DNA from: Falsirhodobacter xinxiangensis
GTDB lineage: Bacteria; Pseudomonadota; Alphaproteobacteria; Rhodobacterales; Rhodobacteraceae
Reading direction: 5' to 3'
Assembly: GCF_004959935.1 (NCBI RefSeq)
Contig: NZ_SMYN01000008.1
Coordinates: forward strand, 93,073-157,072
DNA length: 64,000 nt
Position 1 is the stretch's first letter. Each line of letters opens with the position of its first letter. Position numbers and translations under genes: made by a program. The notes under the pieces were generated by a model. The model worked only from the letters and a program-made list of their open reading frames with translations, was not told the DNA's origin and did not search any database. Positions 17,542-24,783 of this stretch are shown here, in pieces.

Positions 17542-18539
17542 TTCAAAAGGCCGAATTCGCCCAGCGCGCGGGCCAGCACCTCGGCCCCCTGCACGGTGCG
17601 CAGGGTCGGGTTCATCGCCTGCGCGTCCATCTCGACGATCCGGCCCTTTTGCACCGCCGTCAGTTCGCGCGCGACGGGGTCGGTGGCCAGGAAATCGCGC
17701 TTCACCGCCGGATCGTCGGCGGGCTGGTTGCGCCGGTCCATCGTGCCGATCACGATCACGGTCGGGTCCAGCGCGGCGATGGTTTCCCACCCGACCAGCG
17801 GCCATTCCTCCTCGCTGTCGATGACGTTTTCGGCGCCCAGCAGGCTGTTGACATAGGCGGGTGCGCCGTTCTTGCCCGCGACCCACGCATCCCCAGCCAC
17901 CTCGGGCGAGGAGAACCAGTAGAGGATCGAGACCCCCTCCGCCGCACGGCTGCGGACCGCATCCTCGCGCGCGGTCATCTGTGCCACCAGCGCATCGCCG
18001 CGATCCGGGATGCCAAAGATGCGCGAAAGCTCTGCCACCTCGGTGTAAAGCAGCGCGTTGGAGTAAAGCCGCGCGCGGCTGCCATCGCCATTGCCGCGCG
18101 TATCCGTGTCGCAGTTGGTGGGCGAGACATAGGTCGGGATGCCCAGATCGGCGAATTGCTCGGGCGTGCCGATGCGCCCGTCCGGCCCGACCGAGCTTGC
18201 GAACTGCACCGCCAGCAGATCGGGATCGCGCGAGACGACCGCCTCGAACCCCGGCGTCGTGTCCGAAATGCGCGGGACCTTCGCCTCGGCCTCGGCCAGT
18301 TCGGGCAGCACGGGCGACACCCAGATGGCGCTGCCCGCGATGCGATCCGCAAGGCCAAGCATCAGCAGGATCTCGGTGCTGTTCTGGCCAAGGCCGATCG
18401 CCCGTTCGGGCGCTGCGTCGAATTGCAGGCTGTTGCCGCAGTTTTCGATGGTGACGGGGTAATCCCCGGCGAATGCGCCCGTGCCGGATGCCATGACGGC
18501 CATCCAAAGGCGCGACACGATGCGTGCCGTTGCGTTCAT
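17538..18539 (-). CDS. btuF: Periplasmic binding protein of the cobalamin ABC transporter
   Basis: About 333 residues. ATG 18539 is chosen because AAGGG lies at normal spacing; ATG 18548 is also in frame but too close to it. A signal peptide precedes GDYPVTIENCG. The body is a cluster A-II (FecB/BtuF-like) fold with two lobes joined by a long helix: ERAIGLGQNSTEILLMLGLADRI in lobe one, IGTMDRRNQPADD in lobe two. It is first in an operon behind a cobalamin riboswitch, so B12 or a corrinoid is the likely ligand. Confidence 0.87.
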   Translation of the reverse strand: MNATARIVSRLWMAVMASGTGAFAGDYPVTIENCGNSLQFDAAPERAIGLGQNSTEILLMLGLADRIAGSAIWVSPVLPELAEAEAKVPRISDTTPGFEAVVSRDPDLLAVQFASSVGPDGRIGTPEQFADLGIPTYVSPTNCDTDTRGNGDGSRARLYSNALLYTEVAELSRIFGIPDRGDALVAQMTAREDAVRSRAAEGVSILYWFSSPEVAGDAWVAGKNGAPAYVNSLLGAENVIDSEEEWPLVGWETIAALDPTVIVIGTMDRRNQPADDPAVKRDFLATDPVARELTAVQKGRIVEMDAQAMNPTLRTVQGAEVLARALGEFGLLK

Positions 18540-18590
18540 TTCGTTCATCCCTTGGCGGACCCCACGTCCGGTTGCGGTTCAGGCCGGGAT

Positions 18591-18752
18591 GGCAGGTCTC
18601 CTGACTCGCGGGTCGATGCTTGCCCCGCCTTCCCGGTGCCGGGGCACCAGTGGCGTTCGGGGGTCGCTCGCCGCTTACAGTTGCGGGGGCAGTCGCGGAT
18701 TTGCACCGCGTTCCCTTTTAATTCGGGGGGCGCGACCCCCGGAAACCATCTC
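18591..18752 (-). ncRNA. Cobalamin (AdoCbl) riboswitch
   Basis: Read on the minus strand, the element has the conserved segments in order: GGTTTCC, AAAAGGGAA, GCGGTGCAAATCCGC, CTGCCCCCGCAACTGTAA, the B12-box-type GCCACTG, CGGGAAGGC, and the closing GAGTCAGGAGACCTGCC. It ends about 50 bases before the btuF-like start. Binding of adenosylcobalamin is expected to reduce expression of the transporter. Confidence 0.95.
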
Positions 18753-18786
18753 GCAAGGGGTGACGTGCCGCAGCCGCGCGCGGCGG

Positions 18787-19086
18787 TCAAGCGCCTTCTT
18801 CCAGCGCCGCCAGAAGGTCCTGCCGTCCGTGCAGCACGCGCAGGATCACCACGCCCCCGTCCTGATGATACAGCACCAGATGCGCCCCGTGCGGGTGGAT
18901 GCGGATGGGCGGGCTGAACTCGTCGCGCAGCGGGGCGAGTTCGGGGAAATCCGCGATCAGCGCAAAGGTCGCGGCAAGGGTGCGGATGTGGCGGTCGGCA
19001 TGCGCCCTGCCCCAACGCTGGACGCCGGTATCCCAGATCGCCTCCATATCCTGCCGGGCCTTGGGCGTCAGCAGGTAATCAGCCAC
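18787..19086 (-). CDS. parE: ParE-family toxin
   Basis: 99 residues from a GTG start (VADYLLTPKARQDMEAIW), overlapping the antitoxin stop by 8 bases. It has the ParE/RelE fold layout: N-terminal helices with A-x-x-D-x-x-x-I-W, then FPELAPLRDEF, and the C-terminal strands GAHLVLYHQDGGVVILRVLHGRQD. Members poison DNA gyrase or, less often, ribosomes; the target is not deducible here. Directly downstream of its antitoxin, as usual for parDE. Confidence 0.9.
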   Translation of the reverse strand: MADYLLTPKARQDMEAIWDTGVQRWGRAHADRHIRTLAATFALIADFPELAPLRDEFSPPIRIHPHGAHLVLYHQDGGVVILRVLHGRQDLLAALEEGA

Positions 19087-19309
19087 GGCGTTCCGCAAGG
19101 AAGCCGTCCACGTCGAACGGCGCGGGGGTGCCGCTGGCCAATGCCTCGTCCAATGCCGATTGCAGGCTGGCGACGGCATCCTGCCGGGCCTGATCGCGGC
19201 GGATCAGGTCGCGGACGTAATCGCTGGAATTGGCAAACCGCCCGGTGCGGGCCCGCGCCTCGACCCAGGCTTTCATCGGTTCGGGCAGGGATACGTTCAT
19301 CGTGGACAT
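19079..19309 (-). CDS. parD: ParD-family antitoxin
   Basis: 76 residues. The N-terminal ribbon-helix-helix (MNVSLPEPMKAWVEARA, then GRFANSSDYVRDLIRRD) binds DNA. The C-terminal tail (PAPFDVDGFLAERRG) should wrap the toxin. ATG 19309 is supported by AAGGAGG 6-7 bases upstream. It likely represses its own promoter through the inverted repeat at 19333-19349. Confidence 0.92.
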   Translation of the reverse strand: MSTMNVSLPEPMKAWVEARARTGRFANSSDYVRDLIRRDQARQDAVASLQSALDEALASGTPAPFDVDGFLAERRG

Positions 19310-19327
19310 GGGCGGCCTCCTTGCAAG

Positions 19328-19356
19328 ACTATATGGCAAAGATTGCCATCCGGCAA
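19328..19356 (-). promoter_or_regulatory. parDE promoter with built-in operator
   Basis: Minus-strand -35 TTGCCG (19356-19351) and -10 TATAGT (19333-19328) with 17-base spacing. Between them lies a perfect 7-base inverted repeat, ATGGCAA-AGA-TTGCCAT (19333-19349). A repressor bound there would block polymerase, which fits autoregulation by the ribbon-helix-helix antitoxin. Confidence 0.7.
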
Positions 19357-19359
19357 GGC

Positions 19360-19611
19360 TCAGCGCAGGCGGACCACGCGCAGCACCATTTCGATGCAGC
19401 GCCAGATCAGCGCGATCACCACCAGCCGGAACAGGATACCGAAGATGGTCGTGATTTTCATGCCGAACAGCGTGCAGATCATCAGGATGCCCAGAAGGCC
19501 CAGCGCGATCTGTTCCTGCATCGAATGGCCCTCGCGGAACTCCGGCCCAAGCAGCATATAGCCCGCGGCACCGCCGATGATCCCCGCCATGATCAGAAGT
19601 CGCGACATCAT
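19360..19611 (-). CDS. Small inner-membrane protein
   Basis: 83 residues. Three hydrophobic segments are visible: LLIMAGIIGGAAGYMLL, then IALGLLGILMICTLFGM and FGILFRLVVIALIWRCI, ending in basic RVVRLR. The ATG lies inside the stop region of the nuclease gene (GGATGATG), so the two are coupled. I do not recognise the family; likely a membrane accessory to the nuclease or an independent small protein. Confidence 0.65.
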   Translation of the reverse strand: MMSRLLIMAGIIGGAAGYMLLGPEFREGHSMQEQIALGLLGILMICTLFGMKITTIFGILFRLVVIALIWRCIEMVLRVVRLR

Positions 19612-20159
19612 CCCTGCCTTCGCCGCCAGTCCCACGGCATCAAGAACGGCCCGGACCACACGCCGCGCCCCGCCGCCTTGGCCGCCTCCTCGTCCGGGAT
19701 GTAATCGCGCCCGTATTGGCGATAGGCGACGGCCCAGCCCTGACGCACCATCCACGCATTCAGGTTCAGATCGCCCTGATAGCAGGTGGCGACCACGCGG
19801 CCATAACGGTCCACATCGCGCTGGCGGCAGGTGACGGGCGCGCGGCCGATCCGGTCCGACAGCGCCAGTGCCGCCTGCTGCCCGCAGCGCCATGTGCGCC
19901 CGCGCGCGCCGCAGGTCTGCCGCCCCTCGGGCGCGTCGATCCCGTGCAGACGGACGCGGGTGCCGTGGATGTCCAGCGTATCACCGTCGATGACCGACGC
20001 CGTGCCCGCAACCTCGTTCGACGCCGCAGCAGCGGGCAGCAACCCGCGCAGCTCGTCCAGCCAGCGCTCCTCTCCGGTCAGGGCGAACAGGCCCGCGACC
20101 ATCACGATCGCGGCCAACCATTCGCGGGTGCCGGCTTTTTTCCTGCGTCCTCGTTTCAT
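19608..20159 (-). CDS. Membrane-anchored thermonuclease (SNase-like)
   Basis: 183 residues. A basic N-terminus followed by WLAAIVMVAGLFALTG acts as signal anchor. The staphylococcal-nuclease OB fold follows with VIDGDTLDIHG (metal Asp), RLHGIDAPEG (catalytic Arg and Glu region), DRYGRVVATC, and the helical end KAAGRGVW. It cleaves DNA/RNA in the periplasm with Ca2+ in characterised relatives. AAGGGC precedes the ATG. It is divergent from the GT61 gene across 100 bases. Confidence 0.86.
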   Translation of the reverse strand: MKRGRRKKAGTREWLAAIVMVAGLFALTGEERWLDELRGLLPAAAASNEVAGTASVIDGDTLDIHGTRVRLHGIDAPEGRQTCGARGRTWRCGQQAALALSDRIGRAPVTCRQRDVDRYGRVVATCYQGDLNLNAWMVRQGWAVAYRQYGRDYIPDEEAAKAAGRGVWSGPFLMPWDWRRRQG

Positions 20160-20259
20160 GCCCTTGCGTATGTCCGATGCCGCGGGGGCGATCAACCGCG
20201 ACATTGGGGCTGGACATCCGCGCAAGGGCAGGTCTGATCGGGCGAGCGACGGAGAAACC

Positions 20260-21345
20260 ATGCAACCCCAGACCCTTCCCCACGATCCGGACCTGCCGCT
20301 GGGCACCCGCTGGCGCATCGTGCCGAATGCGCTTCTGGTGCCGCCCGCCGGACCGGAGCGTCCGCAGCCCTGCGGCGTCTTCGATGCAGACGGCGCGCCG
20401 GTGCCGGAAAGCCTGTGCTTCAGCGATAGCGCGACGGTCCCTGCCACGGTGTTTCCGGCGGTGGCGGCGGCGACAGAGCGGCTGGAGGGCCGATGGCTGT
20501 TCGGCGGGGTGCTGTCGGGGCATTTCGGCCACATGCTGTGCGAGGCGACCGCGCGGCTATGGGCGCTGGACCGGGTGGAGCGCGTGCAGGGGATCGTGTT
20601 CTTCGCCCGTCCCTTCGACAAGGCGCGGCGGGTGGCGAAGGGCTTTGCGCCCTTGGCCAAGGTGATGGGCCTGCCCCCGGTGCGGGTCGTGACGCAGCCT
20701 TCGGCCTGTGACGATCTGGTCATTCCCGAACAGGGCTTCGGCGCGGGGGACCTGCTGGGCGCGCGGCCCGAGGTGCGGGCGTTCCTGCGCGGCAGGCTGG
20801 CGCATGTGGCCCCGGATGGCGCGGCGCGCATCTACATCACCCGGTCCGGCCAGCCCGCCCGGCGCGGCGCGATCCTTGACGAGCCGGGCGTGGAGGCGCT
20901 GTTCGCCGCTGCCGGATATCAGGTGATCCGCCCCGAGGATCACGACCTTGCCCGGCAGGTGGCGATGTTCCGCGCCGCCACCCACGTCGTCGCGACCGAG
21001 GGCAGCCCGCTGCACCTTCTGTCCTTCGCCGCGCCCGAGGCGTGCCGCGTCGCGGTGATCCGGCGGCGCGATGCGCCCAGCTTCGGCCAGATCTGCGACA
21101 GTCTGGAACGATTCCTCGGTGCGCCCGTGCTGCGCCTGCCGGCATTCACCGGCGTCACCGCGGTGGAGGGCAGCCGCAATCCGAACCTGACCTTCTTCGA
21201 ACCGGATCGCCCCGCGCTTCGGGATGCGCTGATCCGGCAGGGCTTCCTGCCTGCGGGCACGCCCGAATGGCCCGATCTGGACGCTGGCGCGCGGCAGGCG
21301 GCGGTCCTGCGGCTTCAGGAGGCGATCGGCCAGCCCCTGCGGTGA
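20260..21345 (+). CDS. Glycosyltransferase family 61 protein
   Basis: 361 residues; the ATG is 3 bases after GGAGAAA. GT61 (DUF563) signature regions are present: FGGVLSGHFGHMLCEATARLWAL in the first half, YITRSGQPARRGAILDE in the middle, and ATHVVATEGSPLHLLSFA toward the C-terminus (the conserved GSxLxN/H region). No signal or membrane helix, so cytoplasmic. Such enzymes decorate exopolysaccharide or capsule; donor and acceptor are unknown. Its 3' end overlaps the convergent tenA by 31 bases. Confidence 0.85.
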   Translation: MQPQTLPHDPDLPLGTRWRIVPNALLVPPAGPERPQPCGVFDADGAPVPESLCFSDSATVPATVFPAVAAATERLEGRWLFGGVLSGHFGHMLCEATARLWALDRVERVQGIVFFARPFDKARRVAKGFAPLAKVMGLPPVRVVTQPSACDDLVIPEQGFGAGDLLGARPEVRAFLRGRLAHVAPDGAARIYITRSGQPARRGAILDEPGVEALFAAAGYQVIRPEDHDLARQVAMFRAATHVVATEGSPLHLLSFAAPEACRVAVIRRRDAPSFGQICDSLERFLGAPVLRLPAFTGVTAVEGSRNPNLTFFEPDRPALRDALIRQGFLPAGTPEWPDLDAGARQAAVLRLQEAIGQPLR

Positions 21346-21983
21346 TAGGCGCTGTCCCAGAACTGCCATTCGTGCCAGCAGGACCGGGCAAAGGCGCGGT
21401 GCATCCGATCGCGTGAGGCCGCATCCGCCGCCGCGCCCACCCGGTCGGTCAATGCCAGCATCCGCTCGACCCCCTGGTTGAACTCCTCGCTGGCATAGGT
21501 GTCGATCCATGCAGCGAAGGGGTTGTCCGGCTTTGCATCCGCCGCGATGCGCTGCCCCACGTCGCGATAGATCCAGAAACAGGGCAGCAGCGCCGCCACC
21601 CCTTCGGCGAAATCACCGACCAACGCCACCCGCAGCAGGAACGAGACGTAGTGGTCGCAGGCCGCCGACGTCTCGGCATTGCGGAACTGGGCATCGCTGA
21701 CGCCGAACAGCGCCATGTAATGCGCATGAAGCGTCCGTTCGGCCTTGATCGCGCCATGGGAGGAGCCGGCAAGCTGGGCGATCTCCTCCGGGCCGGGGGC
21801 CTTTGCCGCCACCGCCGCCAGCGCCCGCGCGAACCCTTCGAGGTAATGCGCATCCTGCACGATATAGCCGCGAAAGACGTCGGCAGACAGGCTGCCCGCC
21901 GCAAGTTCGCGGTTGAAGGGCATGTCATGGATGCGGGCGCGCAACTCCGCCGTCTGCCGCGCAAGGTCTTGGGTAAATCCCAT
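21315..21983 (-). CDS. tenA: TenA-family thiaminase II / aminopyrimidine aminohydrolase
   Basis: 222 residues; GGAGGACACG precedes the ATG. TenA features: GYIVQDAHYLEGF near the N-terminus, the catalytic Cys in LLPCFWIYRDVG, and the Glu in YASEEFNQGVERML. The enzyme hydrolyses amino-HMP from degraded thiamin and so salvages the pyrimidine moiety. The TPP riboswitch upstream fits this. No other thiamin gene is adjacent. Confidence 0.93.
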   Translation of the reverse strand: MGFTQDLARQTAELRARIHDMPFNRELAAGSLSADVFRGYIVQDAHYLEGFARALAAVAAKAPGPEEIAQLAGSSHGAIKAERTLHAHYMALFGVSDAQFRNAETSAACDHYVSFLLRVALVGDFAEGVAALLPCFWIYRDVGQRIAADAKPDNPFAAWIDTYASEEFNQGVERMLALTDRVGAAADAASRDRMHRAFARSCWHEWQFWDSAYHRRGWPIAS

Positions 21984-22051
21984 CGTGTCCTCCATGCGCC
22001 GGGGGTCGGAGGACGGAACGCGGCAGGACTGGCCCCGCCGTTTTCGCGCGC

Positions 22052-22122
22052 CTCCCTCCGCCGGCATTATCCGGTTCAGGTTCAAAGGGTTCTTCTCAGC
22101 CCGGATCTCTCCAAGCGCCCCT
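22052..22122 (-). ncRNA. TPP (THI-element) riboswitch
   Basis: On the minus strand: AGGGGCGCTTGG, GGGCTGAGAAGA, CCCTTTGAACCTGAACCGG, ATAATGCCGGCGGAGGGA, in canonical order. The distance to the tenA start is about 70 bases. TPP binding should repress tenA. Confidence 0.95.
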
Positions 22123-22223
22123 GTCGCAATCCCGAATGCGTCGCACGCGGCAGCGCCCCGGTCAAGCCGGTTGTGATCGTGCCCCGCCGTCGGGTAGAAC
22201 GGACGAAAACGGGCGAGGGCGAC

Positions 22224-22703
22224 ATGAAAATTCCGGCGATGCTTCTTGGACTTGCGCTGCTGGCGGCCTGCGGACAGCGGCATAGCGAGCTGGATTGCAT
22301 GGAGCGCGCCATGTATTTCGAAAGCAACCGCTCCAGCCGCGACGGGATGGTCGCCGTGGGCAGCGTCGTGATGAACCGCGTGGAATCGGGCCGCTATCCC
22401 GGCAGCGTTTGCGGCGTCGTGGCGCAGAAGGGGCAGTTCGCGCCCGGCGTCATGTCGCGCGACATGACCGAGGCCCGGTCGAAGCGCTTGACCCGAGAGG
22501 CGGCGACATCCGTCCTGCGGGGCGAGCGTCATCCGCTGGTCGGCAGCGCGCAGTTCTTCCACGCCGCATCCTATCGCGCCGGATACAACAACATGCATTA
22601 CACCGTCACCACGGGCGGGAATGCCTTCTATGAACGGCGCAGGCCGGAACTGGTGACCCAGCCCGCCCCCATGCCGCCGGTCGAAGGCATCACCCGCCGC
22701 TGA
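22224..22703 (+). CDS. SleB-type cell wall hydrolase, lipoprotein
   Basis: 159 residues. The lipoprotein signal has lipobox LAAC (MLLGLALLAACGQ). The hydrolase_2 (SleB/CwlJ) domain shows AMYFESNRSS with the catalytic Glu, AVGSVVMNRVESGRYPGSVCGVV, QFFHAASY, and the Gly-Asn turn TTGGNAFY near the end. It is expected to cleave peptidoglycan at the outer or inner membrane face. Divergent from tenA. Confidence 0.85.
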   Translation: MKIPAMLLGLALLAACGQRHSELDCMERAMYFESNRSSRDGMVAVGSVVMNRVESGRYPGSVCGVVAQKGQFAPGVMSRDMTEARSKRLTREAATSVLRGERHPLVGSAQFFHAASYRAGYNNMHYTVTTGGNAFYERRRPELVTQPAPMPPVEGITRR

Positions 22704-22759
22704 AGGGAACCACAGGGCGCGCGCGCCTGTTCGGGTGTTGCAGTCAGCGGCGGGGCATC

Positions 22760-22939
22760 ATGAAAGAGTTCATCCTGAAGAAGATCTTCACCTTGGGGCT
22801 GGAGCGCGAGCAGCTGGACACCCTTGAGGCGCAGGAAGAAAACCTGATGATGATCGGGCTGATCAAGCAGGAGATCGCCCGGAACGACGGCGCGATGGAC
22901 CTGTATCGGCGGATCGCCGAACAGAACGGCTGGACCTGA
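22760..22939 (+). CDS. Small hydrophilic protein, 59 residues
   Basis: The frame from ATG 22760 begins MKEFILKKIFTLGLEREQLD, continues with acidic/amphipathic helices and ends IAEQNGWT. The composition is strongly helical and charged, unlike random high-GC frames. A G-rich CGGCGGGGC lies 5' of the ATG, and the gene follows the cell wall hydrolase by 56 bases on the same strand. Its last 77 bases overlap the 3' end of the opposing VPLPA gene. I do not recognise a family; it could be a small regulator or adaptor. Confidence 0.55.
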   Translation: MKEFILKKIFTLGLEREQLDTLEAQEENLMMIGLIKQEIARNDGAMDLYRRIAEQNGWT

Positions 22940-23564
22940 GCCGCAGGCCCAGCGCCGCAACCCCCGCCAGCAGCATCCACCCCGAGGCGGGCAGCGGCAC
23001 GGGCGCAAGCTCCTCGCCCACCGCGCCGACGATCAGATTGTCCAGATCGAAATGGCCGCAGGGGTATTCGAAACACTCCATCCCCGGCAGCAGCACCGAA
23101 TCCGCCGTCACCGTCAGCAGGTCGATATCGGCGAAGCTGCTGTCGAAGCGCACCTGCGTCAGTGCGGTGGCGAGGCCGGTCGAAAAGCTCAGCTCGGCCA
23201 CAAGGCTGCCGCCCAGGAAGCCCTTGATGAAGACGTTTTCGTGTGGGACCCCGACGACCTCGCCCAGATCGTCGTCGAAGACGAAGCTGTTCTGGCCAAG
23301 GCCGAAGATATCGACGCCCAGCGCGCTGAACGCAGCGCCCGTCGTGATCTGGATGGTCTTGGCATAGAAGGTGCCGCCATCGTCCATATGAACCGCCCCG
23401 GCGCGGGTATAGGAGCCGGGGCTGCCCGCGACGGTGACGCCGCTTTCGGTATATGTGGCGGGAACCGTGTCACCGACGGGCAGATCGTCAAAGGTGATGA
23501 CGGTCGCCGCATGGGCGGTGGACATGGACAAGGCAAGGAAGGCAGTCGTCAGTCGAGCACGCAT
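22863..23564 (-). CDS. Exported protein with VPLPA-type C-terminal sorting signal
   Basis: 233 residues; ATG 23564 is preferred because GGAG lies 8 bases upstream. The signal peptide ends at AHAA. The beta-rich middle (TVITFDDLPVGDTVPATY, then GVTVAGSPGSY) resembles PEP-CTERM surface proteins. Near the C-terminus is VPLPASGWMLLAGVAALGL followed by Arg-rich residues, the three-part exosortase recognition signal. The tail continues about 28 residues beyond the membrane segment, longer than usual, through the region antisense to the small gene at 22760-22939. Function unknown. No exosortase is in this window. Confidence 0.8.
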   Translation of the reverse strand: MRARLTTAFLALSMSTAHAATVITFDDLPVGDTVPATYTESGVTVAGSPGSYTRAGAVHMDDGGTFYAKTIQITTGAAFSALGVDIFGLGQNSFVFDDDLGEVVGVPHENVFIKGFLGGSLVAELSFSTGLATALTQVRFDSSFADIDLLTVTADSVLLPGMECFEYPCGHFDLDNLIVGAVGEELAPVPLPASGWMLLAGVAALGLRLRSSRSVRRSADTGPSRRRSGRSPA

Positions 23565-23624
23565 CGCGATCACTCCGGTTGAACCTGCCCGCCCATTCAG
23601 CCTTGCGCCCGCGATTCGCGCAAG

Positions 23625-24731
23625 TCAGCCAAGTGCGGCAAGAAGCGCAGGCGAGGGGATGCCCGTCGCCGCCTGCCCCGTGCTGGTCTGATAGGCGCGG
23701 ATCGCCGATTCAGACTTGCGGCCCAGAACGCCATCCGCGCCGCCGGTGTCGAAACCGCGCGCCGTCAGCCGTTGTTGCAGGCGGATGCGGTCGTTCTTGG
23801 TCAACCCGTTCGCATCGGGCGGGAAGCTGCCGCGCAGCGGGCCGCCCCCTGCGATCCGGTCCGCCAGATGCCCCACCCCGATCGCATAGAGGTCCGAGTT
23901 GTTGTAGCGTTTGATCGCCCGGAAATTGCCGGTGACGGTGAAACGCGGCCCGCCCGCCTGCGGCTGCAAGGGGCCGTCCGCGGATTCGCGCCCCCAGGGC
24001 TGCCCCCGCGTCCAACCGCTGCGCGCAAGGTAGGCGGCGGTCGAGGCCAGCGCGTCCGACGGATCATCCGACCAGATGTCGCGCCGCCCGTCCCCGGTAT
24101 AGTCCACCGCATAGGCCAGATAGGAGGTGGGGATGAACTGCGTATGCCCCATCGCCCCGGCCCAGCTTCCCACCATCCGATCCGCCGTGATGTCGCCGTT
24201 CTGCAGGATGCGAAGCGCGGCGATCAGCTGGTTCTCGAAAAAGCTCGCGCGGCGCCCTTCGTAAGCCAGCGTCGAGGTGGCGGAGATCACCGGCACATCG
24301 CCCCGCCGTTCGCCGTAAAAGCTCTCCAGCCCCCAAACCGCCGCGATGATGGAAGCGTCCACGCCATAGCGCGCCTCCAGCGCGGTCAGCGTCGTGCGGT
24401 GCCGGGCAAAGGCGGCGCGGCCCTTGGCCACCCGTTCGTCCGATACGGCGATGGACAGGTAATCCTCCAGCGTGCGCGAAGATTCGGGCTGGCTGCGGTC
24501 GCGCGTGACGACGCCGGGGATGAACCCGGCCGAACGGAAGGCCGCGTCGAAGGTGCGGTCCGAAATCCCTGCCGCCGCCGCGCGCGGACGGAAGGCCCGC
24601 ACCCATGCGTCATAGCCGCCATCCGCGATCGGCTGCAGATCGCTGGCCACCGAAGCGGTTCCCGTAAGACGCGGGGCGCAGGCCGAAACCCCCGCCGCCG
24701 CGATTGCCGTCAAGACGAAACGCCTGTTCAT
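23625..24731 (-). CDS. mltB: Lytic murein transglycosylase B with peptidoglycan-binding domain
   Basis: 368 residues. The N-terminus NRRFVLTAIAAAGVSACAP gives a lipoprotein-type signal. The MltB/SLT domain has catalytic Glu in VWGLESFYGE (about residue 130), GAMGHTQFIPTSYL, and SDDPSDALASTAAYL. A C-terminal PG-binding_1 domain (about 300-368) reads QRLTARGFDTGGADGVLG. It cleaves the MurNAc-GlcNAc bond, giving anhydro-MurNAc. The GGGAGGC ribosome site of this start lies inside a hairpin stem (24735-24772). Confidence 0.92.
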   Translation of the reverse strand: MNRRFVLTAIAAAGVSACAPRLTGTASVASDLQPIADGGYDAWVRAFRPRAAAAGISDRTFDAAFRSAGFIPGVVTRDRSQPESSRTLEDYLSIAVSDERVAKGRAAFARHRTTLTALEARYGVDASIIAAVWGLESFYGERRGDVPVISATSTLAYEGRRASFFENQLIAALRILQNGDITADRMVGSWAGAMGHTQFIPTSYLAYAVDYTGDGRRDIWSDDPSDALASTAAYLARSGWTRGQPWGRESADGPLQPQAGGPRFTVTGNFRAIKRYNNSDLYAIGVGHLADRIAGGGPLRGSFPPDANGLTKNDRIRLQQRLTARGFDTGGADGVLGRKSESAIRAYQTSTGQAATGIPSPALLAALG

Positions 24732-24734
24732 GCT

Positions 24735-24772
24735 GCCTCCCATGTTGCGCCCTTTGTGCGGGCTTGGGAGGC
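24735..24772 (-). promoter_or_regulatory. Hairpin enclosing the mltB ribosome-binding site
   Basis: GCCTCCCA (24735-24742) pairs with TGGGAGGC (24765-24772), with an inner GCCC/GGGC stem. On the minus strand the 3' arm is GGGAGGC, directly before the mltB ATG, so the Shine-Dalgarno bases are paired. It also lies just after the dctM stop, so it may act as a terminator or as a translational gate. Confidence 0.55.
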
Positions 24773-24783
24773 GGCTTTCAACC

